30,114 bases of DNA from an uncultured Sphingobacteriales bacterium (GCA_946479435.1 CAMLFX010000030.1:1-30114), one strand, 5' to 3'; counted from the first letter of the stretch, positions 1 through 8,529 are shown. Translations and numbers: made by a program. Notes: generated by a model not told the origin, from the sequence alone.

Positions 1-360
1 TTGAGCCTGTATATGATTCAGCAACACAACTATATCACTGAAGCCGCATATCCAGTTAGGCTTTTTCCTGCACGCAGCGAAATTCAATCGGTCAATAATA
101 CGGCTCAAACCATATCCACCCCTACCCATTAATATGGCACCAATATTGGGGTCATCCAGCATTTGCTGCAGGTCATGTAAGCGTTCTTCGTCATTACCTG
201 AAAGATAAAGGTCGTGAGTGCGAGTGGTATCACCCAGTTTTACTTTATATCCTTTTTGTACTAAAATACTTGCCGCATATTGTATTTGCTCAAGTGGTAT
301 ATAGCTTGATGGGCAAGTAATGCCTATAGTAGAACCTTTTTGTAAATATTGGGGATGCAT
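1..360 (-). CDS. LD-carboxypeptidase, peptidase S66 family (partial, N-terminal 120 residues)
   Basis: The reverse strand reads open from an ATG at 360 to the contig edge, giving 120 residues of a family usually near 300. A GRGGYG segment (residues 80-84) followed by a leucine/isoleucine-rich helix, and a GFSD motif with the presumed nucleophile Ser108, are typical of S66 peptidases. These cytoplasmic serine enzymes trim the terminal D-alanine from tetrapeptides during murein recycling. It lies 2 bases after the Rieske gene on the same strand, so it is probably the last gene of the dtd-led operon seen here. The family call is firm. The exact substrate is not, and the catalytic Glu/His of the C-terminal half lie outside the window. 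Confidence 0.85.
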   Translation of the reverse strand, partial: MHPQYLQKGSTIGITCPSSYIPLEQIQYAASILVQKGYKVKLGDTTRTHDLYLSGNDEERLHDLQQMLDDPNIGAILMGRGGYGLSRIIDRLNFAACRKKPNWICGFSDIVVLLNHIQAQ

Positions 361-362
361 TG

Positions 363-692
363 CTAATTCTGTAAACCTACATAAATATAACCATCTCTTA
401 TTTCTACGGGGTAGGTGCGCAGCTTATATCCTTCACCACTTGTATTTCTGCCATTTTGCGGGTCGAACCGGTATTTATGTAACGGACACACTATTCGCCC
501 TTGCGCATCCACCCATCCATCGCAAAGCGGTGCACCGGCATGGGGGCATGTGGCAGAGAATGCAAAAACTACATCGTTCTTCATCAGCAAGCCAACACGT
601 TTTTCGCCTACTAATACTTCCTGTATTTTTTCATTAACAAGTTGTGTAGGTAAAAGCGTTTCTATCTTATGCCAGGTGTAAAAGATACTCAT
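363..692 (-). CDS. Rieske [2Fe-2S] ferredoxin-like protein
   Basis: A 109-residue single-domain protein with the two Rieske cluster motifs: CPHAG (Cys49, His51) and CPLH (Cys69, His72), separated by 17 residues. The two Cys and two His would bind a [2Fe-2S] cluster. It has no signal peptide or membrane segment, so it is a soluble cytoplasmic electron carrier of the NirD/biphenyl-dioxygenase-ferredoxin type and not a cytochrome bc subunit. Its start codon overlaps the stop of the upstream deaminase gene by 4 bases, which suggests translational coupling. No oxygenase or reductase partner is present in the window, so the electron acceptor is unknown. Confidence 0.85.
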   Translation of the reverse strand: MSIFYTWHKIETLLPTQLVNEKIQEVLVGEKRVGLLMKNDVVFAFSATCPHAGAPLCDGWVDAQGRIVCPLHKYRFDPQNGRNTSGEGYKLRTYPVEIRDGYIYVGLQN

Positions 693-1132
693 CGCCTTAT
701 TGCAAAAAAATCACGCATTAACTGTGCACATTCTTCAGCCAGTATACCGCTGGTCAGTTGTGCTTTGGGGTGAAATGGCCAATTACTGCCGGTTGTTTTC
801 TTGTAGCCGTTCTTTAGATCTTCGGCTCCATATACAATGCGTCCCAGTTTCGACCAGTAAATGGCGCCACTGCACATCAGGCAAGGTTCCAGAGTTATAT
901 ATAAGGTAGCTTCAGGTAGATATTTAGTGCCTAATTCATTGAAAGCAGAGGTCATGGCAATGATCTCTGCGTGTGCAGTACTATCATTCAGTCGTTCAAC
1001 CTGGTTGTGCCCTCTCGAGATGATCTTATTATCCCAAACCACTAAAGCGCCAACAGGTATTTCACCGGCATCAAATGCCAGCTTTGCTTGTCGCAATGCC
1101 TGTTGCATGAAGTATTGATCATCAAATATCAT
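689..1132 (-). CDS. tadA: tRNA-specific adenosine deaminase-like nucleoside deaminase (TadA family)
   Basis: A 147-residue zinc-dependent deaminase. HAE (His54, Glu56) and PCxxC (Cys84, Cys87) are the zinc ligands and the proton-shuttle glutamate of the CDA/TadA fold. Length and the TLEPCLMCSGAI segment fit TadA, which converts A34 to inosine in tRNA-Arg. Some Bacteroidota paralogues in this family are guanine or other nucleoside deaminases, so the symbol is likely but not proven. It lies 19 bases after dtd and overlaps the Rieske gene by 4 bases, inside a minus-strand housekeeping operon. Confidence 0.8.
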   Translation of the reverse strand: MIFDDQYFMQQALRQAKLAFDAGEIPVGALVVWDNKIISRGHNQVERLNDSTAHAEIIAMTSAFNELGTKYLPEATLYITLEPCLMCSGAIYWSKLGRIVYGAEDLKNGYKKTTGSNWPFHPKAQLTSGILAEECAQLMRDFFAIRR

Positions 1133-1151
1133 AGAGCAAAAATACTAAGAG

Positions 1152-1604
1152 CTATTCTTTGTTTTGAGTATCCATTATAATAGTTACTGGTCCATCATTT
1201 ACCAGGGCTACTTTCATATCTGCACCAAATATGCCACTTACTACAGGTTTACCAATGGTTTCTGAAAGCCTTTTTATGAAGTAATTGTATAATGGTATTG
1301 CCTGTTTGGGTCTGGCAGCACGTATAAAAGAAGGGCGGTTACCTTTTTTATAAGAGGCATGTAAGGTGAACTGGCTTACTACAAGTATTTCACCATTTAT
1401 ATCCTGTATCGATAAGTTCATTAAGCCTGCTTCATCTGCAAATATCCTCAACTGTGTCATTTTGTTGCAAAGCCAGTTGGTATCTTCATCAGTATCTATT
1501 GCCTCAATACCAATCAGTACTAGTAAGCCTTTACCAATAGACGCATGTACGCTGCCATCAATTGTAACTGAAGCACTTGCGGCTCTTTGTATCACAACAC
1601 GCAT
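1152..1604 (-). CDS. dtd: D-aminoacyl-tRNA deacylase (DTD)
   Basis: A 150-residue protein that removes D-amino acids mischarged on tRNA. The SQFTL motif (residues 77-81, with Thr80 at the active site) and the NDGPVT segment (136-141, containing the Gly-cisPro signature Gly138-Pro139) are diagnostic for DTD. A frame extension to an upstream ATG at 1619 exists. The start at 1604 is chosen because family members begin at the MRVVIQR segment and this gives the normal length. It is the first gene of the minus-strand operon and diverges from mnmE across about 65 bases. Confidence 0.92.
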   Translation of the reverse strand: MRVVIQRAASASVTIDGSVHASIGKGLLVLIGIEAIDTDEDTNWLCNKMTQLRIFADEAGLMNLSIQDINGEILVVSQFTLHASYKKGNRPSFIRAARPKQAIPLYNYFIKRLSETIGKPVVSGIFGADMKVALVNDGPVTIIMDTQNKE

Positions 1605-1671
1605 AAGGCAAATGTGCAAATAATAAAGCAGTTTGCGTACTTGTTTCTATTTTTGAGCCTGTATGTATGCA

Positions 1672-3036
1672 ATGAACGAAACAATAGTGGCGTTGGCTAC
1701 ACCGCCGGGTGTAGGTGCTATAGGAGTGATAAGACTAAGCGGCCCCGAAGCTATTAGCATAGCTGATGCTATGTTTAAAGGGAAGAAACTGGCAGACCAG
1801 CCCTCGCATACATTGCATTTTGGTAAGATCATTTCAGGTGCAACCACGATTGATGAAGTGGTGATCTCTTTGTATAAGAACCCCAAAAGCTATACAGGCG
1901 AAGATGTGATCGAGATCAGTTGCCATGGTTCCGATTATGTAATACAGCAGATAATCAGCCTGTGTATGCAAAATGGTGCACGTATGGCAAAACCAGGAGA
2001 GTTTACCCAGCGTGCGTTTCTAAATGGCAAGCTGGATCTTACTCAGGCTGAAGCTGTTGCTGACCTGATAGCCAGCCAATCGCAAGCATCGCACCATTCA
2101 GCTATGCACAATCTGCGCGGTGGTTTTAGCGAAGAGTTGAAGCAGATGAGAGATGAACTCATAAAATTTAGCGCACTGATAGAGCTGGAACTGGATTTTA
2201 GCGAGGAAGACGTTGAATTTGCCGATAGGGCGCAATTGAATAGTCTTCTTAACGAATTGACCCGATCTGTTGGTAAACTTTTGCAGTCGTTCAAGCTGGG
2301 CAATGTTGTGAAGAATGGTATTAGTGTAGCAATAATTGGGAAACCTAATGCAGGTAAAAGCACCTTATTGAATGCCCTACTGAATGAAGAGCGTGCTATT
2401 GTGAGTGATATTGCTGGTACTACCCGCGATACTATTGAGGAAACACTTAATATAAATGGAATACTTTTCCGATTAATAGATACTGCAGGTATACGTGAGC
2501 ATACAAGCGATATTATTGAAACTATAGGTATAGGCAGGAGTTTACAAGCTATGAAACAAGCAGATGTAGTGGTTTACATATTTGATATAGCAGAGAATAC
2601 TATTGAAGACATTTCAACACACATTGCAGATTTTTCTAAAGAACAGAGTAAGTATCTACTAGTTGCTAACAAGATAGACCAAGCTGATGGAATAAAGATA
2701 ACTAAACTAAAAGAGCTCTTTAAGGAGGTATTACCTATTTCAGCAAAAAATAAAGAATATATAGATCTTATAAAAAATGCTTTATATGTATTGTCTATAG
2801 GTGAAAACATGCAACTGGAGGGAACTATTATTACTAATGCCCGTCATTTTTCCTCGCTTCAACTTGTGATGGCTGCACTGGTTGACATAAAAAATGGGAT
2901 GCAGGAGAGGATATCCGGTGATCTTTTATCATTGGATATTCGCAGATGTTTGTATTATATAGGAGAGATAACAGGAGAGATAACCACTGAGGATAAGCTT
3001 GATTACATATTCAGTAAATTTTGCATAGGTAAATAA
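1672..3036 (+). CDS. mnmE: tRNA uridine-5-carboxymethylaminomethyl modification GTPase MnmE
   Basis: With MnmG, this enzyme modifies the wobble U34 of several tRNAs. Visible in order: the N-terminal folate-binding TrmE domain (about 1-118, opening with the conserved TIVALATPPGVGAIG stretch), a helical domain, and an inserted G domain. The G domain has a P-loop GKPNAGKS (223-230), DTAG (270-273) and NKID (333-336). The C-terminal CIGK (451-454) carries the conserved cysteine. The length of 454 residues is normal. An ATG three codons upstream (1663) is possible, but the family alignment favours 1672. Composition changes inside the gene: about 45% GC over 1681-2400 against about 35% over 2401-3000 (hand count). 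Confidence 0.95.
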   Translation: MNETIVALATPPGVGAIGVIRLSGPEAISIADAMFKGKKLADQPSHTLHFGKIISGATTIDEVVISLYKNPKSYTGEDVIEISCHGSDYVIQQIISLCMQNGARMAKPGEFTQRAFLNGKLDLTQAEAVADLIASQSQASHHSAMHNLRGGFSEELKQMRDELIKFSALIELELDFSEEDVEFADRAQLNSLLNELTRSVGKLLQSFKLGNVVKNGISVAIIGKPNAGKSTLLNALLNEERAIVSDIAGTTRDTIEETLNINGILFRLIDTAGIREHTSDIIETIGIGRSLQAMKQADVVVYIFDIAENTIEDISTHIADFSKEQSKYLLVANKIDQADGIKITKLKELFKEVLPISAKNKEYIDLIKNALYVLSIGENMQLEGTIITNARHFSSLQLVMAALVDIKNGMQERISGDLLSLDIRRCLYYIGEITGEITTEDKLDYIFSKFCIGK

Positions 3037-3039
3037 TTT

Positions 3040-3087
3040 CCTTACTTTTTTAAGGCGTTTTAAGCATATTTCATCATCCTTAAGGAT
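3040..3087. other. Two small inverted repeats downstream of mnmE
   Basis: CCTTA and TAAGG arms (3040-3044 and 3051-3055) around a CTTTTT loop are followed 20 bases on by a perfect 12-base palindrome, ATCCTTAAGGAT (3076-3087), leading into a T-rich run. Both share the CCTTA/TAAGG core. Either could act as a weak terminator for mnmE or as a binding site in front of the polysaccharide operon. The stems are short, so neither use is secure. Confidence 0.3.
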
Positions 3088-3094
3088 TTTATAA

Positions 3095-3127
3095 TTTAGC
3101 TTCTAAAGGCAAATAGTTATATATTTG
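3095..3127 (+). promoter_or_regulatory. Candidate Bacteroidota-type promoter for the polysaccharide operon
   Basis: TATATTTG at 3120-3127 matches the Bacteroidota -7 consensus TAnnTTTG exactly. A near match to the -33 TTTG element (TTTA, 3095-3098) lies 21 bases upstream. The resulting transcript would have a leader of roughly 65-70 bases before the OPX gene start at 3203. This is the only gap wider than 30 bases between mnmE and the end of the polysaccharide genes, so it is the natural place for the operon promoter. Confidence 0.4.
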
Positions 3128-3202
3128 CATGCGCCATTCTGCATTATATTTTATTTAATATATATAGTATTAATAGCTTTTGCAAGCGACTAAAAAGATC
3201 AT

Positions 3203-3991
3203 ATGAAGCAATTGTTTTATCTGTTTACCGTAATTACTATTGTTTTTTTATGTTCGTGCGGCAACTCTAAAAAGTTGACTTATTTTAATGATCTAGGTGA
3301 TTCTTCTACTATTTATTCTGCAATACCCAAAAGAGCCGAACCTGTAGTGCAGATAGGTGATATATTAGCGATAACTGTAAGTAGTTTGAATGCTGAGTCT
3401 AATCAACTTTTTAATAAAGGAAGCATGCCTAATAATCAATCGGTTACAACATTAGGTGGATTAGCAAGCAGCGGCGATGGCTATTTAGTCAATAATGATG
3501 GTAATATCAGCTTCCCGGTACTAGGGCAGATAAAGCTTGTTGGTTTGACAAGAGAACAGGTTAGGAGAAAAATGGTAGAAGAATTAAGCACCTTTGTTAA
3601 AGACCCGATTGTAAGTATTCGCTTTAATAACTTTAGAATTACAGTAGTAGGTGAAGTAAATAAGCCGGCAACCTTTGTGGTACCCAATGAAAAAATTAGT
3701 ATCATAGAGGCTTTAGGTATGGCGGGCGATATGACTGCCTATGGCAAAAGAAACAACGTGTTGTTGATTAGAGAGGAAAACGGACAAAGAACAATGGTTA
3801 GAATCAACCTTAATAACCATGATGTTTTAAATTCACCCTATTATTACTTAAAACAGAATGATGTGATTTATGTAGAGCCAACTAAATATAGGGACCCATC
3901 TGGTGCAAGGAACTTCCAAATAATCTCTATTACATTATCCATTATTTCTATTGTAACGCTGATCGTCACAAGATTTGGCGTTGTTAATTAA
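3203..3991 (+). CDS. Outer-membrane polysaccharide export (OPX, Wza-like) lipoprotein
   Basis: A 262-residue export-channel component. Residues 1-19 form a lipoprotein signal with an LCSC lipobox, so Cys19 should be acylated. A Poly_export domain follows (about 47-140, starting with the typical QIGDILAITV strand), then an SLBB beta-grasp domain (about 145-200). A hydrophobic helix near the C-terminus (about 238-257) is a common arrangement in Bacteroidota OPX proteins. It lies 14 bases upstream of the Wzc-like kinase gene, its expected inner-membrane partner. It opens the operon and is inferred to carry the finished polysaccharide across the outer membrane. Confidence 0.9.
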   Translation: MKQLFYLFTVITIVFLCSCGNSKKLTYFNDLGDSSTIYSAIPKRAEPVVQIGDILAITVSSLNAESNQLFNKGSMPNNQSVTTLGGLASSGDGYLVNNDGNISFPVLGQIKLVGLTREQVRRKMVEELSTFVKDPIVSIRFNNFRITVVGEVNKPATFVVPNEKISIIEALGMAGDMTAYGKRNNVLLIREENGQRTMVRINLNNHDVLNSPYYYLKQNDVIYVEPTKYRDPSGARNFQIISITLSIISIVTLIVTRFGVVN

Positions 3992-4005
3992 TACTAATTA
4001 GCTTC

Positions 4006-6357
4006 ATGAACGAAGATATATCAAGCGTTTCAAGAGAAAGAGAAATTGATTTTAAGTCTATTCTTAATTATTACCTACGCAACTGGATATGGTTTTTAGT
4101 AGCGCTGATTGTGGCGTTTCTTGTAGCATTCTTATATCTCAGATACACATCCTCTGAATATAATGTAAGTACCAAGGTATTGATTAAGGGCGAGAACGGA
4201 GGAGAGAATTCTCTTTTTGCCGATTTAGAATCATTTCAAAATAATCAGAATATAAGTAATGAAATCCAGGTCTTGAAGGGTAAGACACTAATGCAACGCG
4301 TTATTGGTGAATTAAATTTCAATACCTCATGCTTCACTGAAGGTAAAATAAAGCGCACTGAATTATATGGAGAAGCACGGCCGATAGCTACTACTGTGAG
4401 CTGGATGGATGAAAATGCCGCTGGTTTAACGGTTAAGCTCATCTTAAAGAGTGGTGATAAATTTATATTGCAAGATTCATTGGGTAAGGCAGAAATTCCT
4501 TTTGGAAAGGAAATAAGAAGGCCTTACGCAATATTTACCATTACAAAGTCTAATTGGACAAAAGCAATTTCTGATAATGTCATTGATTTAAGGTTTAATA
4601 GTATAAGTAATCTTGCCTATAAGTACAATGCCTTGCTGAAAGTTGAAACAATTAATCCAGACGCGAGTGTATTAAATATATCCTTGGTTGATGTAATACC
4701 AGAAAAAGCGGAAGATATTCTAAATAAACTTGTTGAAGTATATAATAGAGAAGCTATTGAGGATAAAAATCAAATTGCGGCAAATACAGTTAAATTTATT
4801 GATGAAAGGCTGAATTATTTGGTAACAGAGTTATCGCAGGTTGAACGCAATGTTGAGAACTATAAGAAAAAAAATCAAATAGCGGATGTTAGTGTTGAGG
4901 CACAACAATATTTGCAAGACGCAAGCGAATATAACAGGAAGTTAGCTGAATATGAAACCCAAATATCGATCCTTGAATCTATAGAGCGGTATATGAAAGC
5001 TGATGGCAACCGTAATCAGCTAGTGCCAAGTTCATTAGGGTTACAAGATATTACCCTTGCAAGCCTTATAAATAAATTTAACGAGCAGCAACTAGAAAGG
5101 CAAAGACTCTTACGTACTGTACAAGAGGGAAGCCCATTAGTAACTGGCGTAAATGAGCAACTAAATAGCCTCAGGGTTAATATATTAGAAAATCTGGGGA
5201 ATATTAAGCGTTCACTTATTATTACTCGTAATGATCTTGAAGCGAGTTCTGGTAAATCAAGGTCAAGAATACAAAGCGTGCCTTCCATAGAGCGTAATCT
5301 ACTGGAGATTCAACGCCAGCAAGGCATAAAGGAAACTTTATACTCCTATTTGCTACAGAAAAAAGAAGAGGCTTCGATATCATTAGCTGCTACAATTTCT
5401 AATTCACGGATTATAGATAAAGCAATAGCTGATAAAGCACCTGTTTTTCCTAAAAAAGGGATGATTTATCTGTATGCGCTTAGCATTGGTCTAGGTATTC
5501 CTATAATTGTTTTATATCTGCGCAATGCATTAAATGATAAAGTACAGTCAGTTGATGATATTCAGAAGATAATGGATATAGCAGTATTAGGTGAAATATC
5601 GCATAGTGATAATGATAATGTACTTGTTGTAACAGAGAATCGACGCAGTGAGATAGCTGAACTTTTCAGGTTGATACGTACAAATCTTCAATTTGCTGGC
5701 GGGGGTAATCAGGTGATTATTGTTACATCCAGTATGAGTGGTGAGGGTAAAACTTTCTTTACCATTAATCTGGGTGCAAGTCTTGCTATAACCGGCAAAA
5801 AAGTTGTTTTACTTGAGTTTGATATCCGTAAGCCAAAGTTATTTAAAGACTTAGGGTTTGGTGGTAATACCCAAGGCATAACGAATTACCTGGTAAGCAA
5901 CGATGTTACTATTGATCAACTACTGACGCCCGTTAAAGATGTGCCTGGTTTATATGCAATAGCTGCGGGGCCGTTGCCACCTAATCCTTCAGAATTGTTG
6001 ATGAATCCTAAAATTGAGATTCTAATAAACGAACTGAAAAATCAATTTGACCATATTATTATAGATACATCCCCGGTTGGCCAAGTAGCAGATGCTTTTG
6101 CACTGAGCAAGTTTGCCAATCTAGGTTTATATATGGTAAGGTATAACTATACTTTCAAGCAACAGCTACACATTATTAAAGACATAAAAGAGAATGGTAA
6201 AATAAAGCCATTGATGTTGGTGATGAATGATGCTAAGAAAGAAAATACATACGGTTATGGCTATGGTTATGGCTATGGTTATGGTTATGGTTATGGTGAA
6301 GAAAACAATGTGCCAGGTATAATGGAGAAATTCAGAAAAAAATTTAAAAGAAAATAA
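4006..6357 (+). CDS. Polysaccharide co-polymerase and bacterial tyrosine kinase (Wzc-like)
   Basis: A 783-residue inner-membrane protein controlling chain length and export. It has a Wzz domain after a first membrane helix (about 30-50), a long coiled-coil periplasmic region (about 245-440), a GNVR-like segment, and a second helix (about 486-506). A cytoplasmic BY-kinase domain follows, with Walker A SGEGKT (578-583), a Walker A' stretch LLEFDIRKP (Asp606), and Walker B IIID (Asp687). The A' motif has Glu604 where the usual DxD has its first Asp. The C-terminal tail carries eight alternating Tyr-Gly pairs (749-764), the expected autophosphorylation cluster in an unusually regular form, followed by a basic end. 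No tyrosine phosphatase gene is adjacent. Confidence 0.93.
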   Translation: MNEDISSVSREREIDFKSILNYYLRNWIWFLVALIVAFLVAFLYLRYTSSEYNVSTKVLIKGENGGENSLFADLESFQNNQNISNEIQVLKGKTLMQRVIGELNFNTSCFTEGKIKRTELYGEARPIATTVSWMDENAAGLTVKLILKSGDKFILQDSLGKAEIPFGKEIRRPYAIFTITKSNWTKAISDNVIDLRFNSISNLAYKYNALLKVETINPDASVLNISLVDVIPEKAEDILNKLVEVYNREAIEDKNQIAANTVKFIDERLNYLVTELSQVERNVENYKKKNQIADVSVEAQQYLQDASEYNRKLAEYETQISILESIERYMKADGNRNQLVPSSLGLQDITLASLINKFNEQQLERQRLLRTVQEGSPLVTGVNEQLNSLRVNILENLGNIKRSLIITRNDLEASSGKSRSRIQSVPSIERNLLEIQRQQGIKETLYSYLLQKKEEASISLAATISNSRIIDKAIADKAPVFPKKGMIYLYALSIGLGIPIIVLYLRNALNDKVQSVDDIQKIMDIAVLGEISHSDNDNVLVVTENRRSEIAELFRLIRTNLQFAGGGNQVIIVTSSMSGEGKTFFTINLGASLAITGKKVVLLEFDIRKPKLFKDLGFGGNTQGITNYLVSNDVTIDQLLTPVKDVPGLYAIAAGPLPPNPSELLMNPKIEILINELKNQFDHIIIDTSPVGQVADAFALSKFANLGLYMVRYNYTFKQQLHIIKDIKENGKIKPLMLVMNDAKKENTYGYGYGYGYGYGYGYGEENNVPGIMEKFRKKFKRK
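6250..6297 (+). repeat. In-frame hexanucleotide repeat encoding (Tyr-Gly)8
   Basis: Eight 6-base units run head to tail inside the kinase gene. The last four are identical TATGGT; the earlier ones differ only by TAC for TAT or GGC for GGT, and alternate as 12-base pairs. Gain or loss of units would keep the frame and change the number of tail tyrosines in steps of one. The unit structure is seen directly; length variation between strains is inference. Confidence 0.9.
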
Positions 6358-6371
6358 TTTATAAACAGAAA

Positions 6372-7370
6372 ATGATTTTATCTGATAAAAAAGTTTTAGT
6401 TACAGGTGCTGATGGTTTCATTGGTTCGCATCTTGTAGAGCAGCTAATACAAGAAGGTTGTAAGGTAAAAGCGTTTTGTTATTATAATTCCTTCAACAGT
6501 TGGGGCTGGCTGGATACTTTACCGCAGCAAATTCTTGATCAGATAGAAGTGTTTACCGGCGATATTCGCGACCCTAATGGTGTGCGTACTGCTATGAAGG
6601 GCGTAGATGTAGTATTTCACCTTGCAGCATTAATTGCTATACCATTTAGTTACCATTCCCCCGATTCTTATATTGATACGAACGTAAAGGGTACACTTAA
6701 TATAGTGCAGGCGGCAAAAGATCTTGGTATTGAAAGAGTATTGGTTACATCTACATCGGAAGTGTATGGAACTGCACAGTATATACCTATTGATGAAAAG
6801 CATCCGCGCCAACCGCAATCACCATATTCAGCATCTAAAATTGGTGCAGACTGTATAGCAGATTCATTCTACCGCAGTTTTGATTTGCCACTTACAATAG
6901 TTCGTCCGTTCAATACATTTGGGCCAAGACAATCTGCGAGGGCAGTAATACCTACCATTATCACTCAGTTGCTGAATGGTATGGAGGAAATAAAATTGGG
7001 CGATATTACCCCAACCCGCGATCTGTTGTATGTAAAGGATACCGCTAATGGCTTTATCGAAATAGCTAAATCAGATAAACTTATCGGACACGATTGCAAC
7101 ATTGCTACACAATCTGAAATAACCGTTGGCGATCTTGCACAAGAGCTTATCAATCAGATAAATCCTAAAGCAATAATCATCTCTGATGAACAAAGGCTGC
7201 GCCCTGAAAAATCAGAAGTGTTCCGTTTGTATGGCTCAAACAGCAAGATAAAAGAATACACCAACTGGCAGCAAAAATATAGCTTGAAAGAAGGTTTAGC
7301 CGAAACTGTTACTTGGTTTAGCAATAAAGAAAACCTGAAACAGTATAAAGCCGGTATCTATAATATTTAA
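6372..7370 (+). CDS. legB: NAD-dependent nucleotide-sugar 4,6-dehydratase (LegB type)
   Basis: A 332-residue extended short-chain dehydrogenase. The Rossmann motif is GADGFIG (12-18), the STSE segment (127-130) corresponds to the catalytic S/T-D-E triad of RmlB-type 4,6-dehydratases, and Tyr152/Lys156 form the YxxxK pair. Ser in the middle of the triad is also seen in GDP-mannose dehydratases. In legionaminic acid synthesis LegB converts NDP-GlcNAc to the 4-keto-6-deoxy sugar; GDP is the likely carrier here because ptmE is present. It follows the kinase gene by 14 bases and precedes legC by 2, placing it as the first sugar-synthesis step. Confidence 0.85.
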   Translation: MILSDKKVLVTGADGFIGSHLVEQLIQEGCKVKAFCYYNSFNSWGWLDTLPQQILDQIEVFTGDIRDPNGVRTAMKGVDVVFHLAALIAIPFSYHSPDSYIDTNVKGTLNIVQAAKDLGIERVLVTSTSEVYGTAQYIPIDEKHPRQPQSPYSASKIGADCIADSFYRSFDLPLTIVRPFNTFGPRQSARAVIPTIITQLLNGMEEIKLGDITPTRDLLYVKDTANGFIEIAKSDKLIGHDCNIATQSEITVGDLAQELINQINPKAIIISDEQRLRPEKSEVFRLYGSNSKIKEYTNWQQKYSLKEGLAETVTWFSNKENLKQYKAGIYNI

Positions 7371-7372
7371 TC

Positions 7373-8527
7373 ATGGCAGAAAAATTTGAGCAGATAGTTT
7401 CTTTTATTAAGGAACAATTCCCTCAAAAAAGTTTTATTCCGTTACATGAACCATTGTTTATTGGCAATGAACGGAAATATGTAATGGATGCGATTGATTC
7501 GACATTTGTTTCTTCAGTTGGCGCTTACGTTAATCGCTTTGAAGAAATGATGGCCGAAATAACAGGCGCTAAACATGCAATAGCAATTGTAAATGGTACA
7601 AATGCATTGCACATGGCGTTACTGTTGGCCAATGTGAAAAGAGAAGATGAAGTGATTTGCCAGGCACTGACCTTCATTGCAACTGCTAATGCTATCAGTT
7701 ACATAGGGGCTAAACCTGTGTTTTTAGACGTAGATAAAGATACCTTAGGCTTATCTCCTGAATCACTAAGATCGTTTCTGCAAAACCATACTGAGAAGAA
7801 AGCCGATGGGTTTACTTACAATAAGTTAACAAGCAAAAGAATAGCTGCTTGTGTGCCTATGCATACCTTTGGCCTGCCATGCAGGATAGATGAGATAGCT
7901 GCTATTTGTGATGATTGGAATATAGTTTTGGTTGAAGACGCAGCAGAATCATTGGGTAGCTATTACAAAGGCAAACATACAGGTGTATTTGGCAAGATTG
8001 GCATATTTAGTTTCAACGGTAATAAAACAGTGACTTGTGGTGGTGGTGGTGCATTGGTTACTAATGATGATGACCTGGCAAAAAGAGCAAAGCATTTAAC
8101 CACGCAGGCAAAAGTGCCGCATAAATGGGAGTTCGTACACGATGAGATTGGCTATAATTACCGTATGCCAAACCTAAATGCAGCCTTGGCATGTGCCCAA
8201 TTAGAACAGCTTAAGCCATTTGTAGAGAATAAAAGAGAATTAGCAGAAAAGTATAAGACCTTTTTTGCAACGGAAGGAACTTCATTTATTGATGAACCGG
8301 AGAATAGTAAAGCTAATTATTGGTTGAATGCTGTGGTGTTGAATGACCTGGAAGAGCGAAATGCATTTTTAGAATATACAAATAGCAATGGTGTTATGAC
8401 CCGCCCTGTTTGGGAGCTAATGTACCGGTTGCCAATGTTTAAGAATTGCCAGAAAGATGAAATGGTGAATAGCAATTGGCTGGCAGATAGAATAGTTAAT
8501 ATACCAAGTAGCGTAAGAGCAAATTAA
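7373..8527 (+). CDS. legC: PLP-dependent nucleotide-sugar 4-aminotransferase (LegC type)
   Basis: A 384-residue DegT/DnrJ/EryC1/StrS aminotransferase. The PLP-anchoring Lys218 lies in FSFNGNKT before a glycine run, and EDAAESLG (188-195) supplies the conserved Asp189 that contacts the cofactor ring nitrogen. It should transfer an amino group from glutamate to C4 of the LegB product. Its N-terminal extension (about 20 residues before the PLHEP segment) fits the LegC subgroup. The pairing with legB 2 bases upstream and a hexapeptide acetyltransferase 2 bases downstream matches the order of the chemical steps. Confidence 0.86.
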   Translation: MAEKFEQIVSFIKEQFPQKSFIPLHEPLFIGNERKYVMDAIDSTFVSSVGAYVNRFEEMMAEITGAKHAIAIVNGTNALHMALLLANVKREDEVICQALTFIATANAISYIGAKPVFLDVDKDTLGLSPESLRSFLQNHTEKKADGFTYNKLTSKRIAACVPMHTFGLPCRIDEIAAICDDWNIVLVEDAAESLGSYYKGKHTGVFGKIGIFSFNGNKTVTCGGGGALVTNDDDLAKRAKHLTTQAKVPHKWEFVHDEIGYNYRMPNLNAALACAQLEQLKPFVENKRELAEKYKTFFATEGTSFIDEPENSKANYWLNAVVLNDLEERNAFLEYTNSNGVMTRPVWELMYRLPMFKNCQKDEMVNSNWLADRIVNIPSSVRAN

Positions 8528-8529
8528 TT

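Noticed and set aside
1..12. The first 12 bases recur at 1653-1664, suggesting a repeat at the contig edge
   Set aside because: Only 12 bases match, and the left copy translates naturally as part of the LD-carboxypeptidase; probably chance.
320..637. Open frame on the plus strand across the Rieske gene
   Set aside because: It is antisense to a gene with clear cluster motifs and has no recognisable domain.
1648..1655. TATTTTTG resembling a -7 promoter element before mnmE
   Set aside because: No TTTG at the right distance upstream, and the start point would fall almost on the start codon; not strong enough to list.
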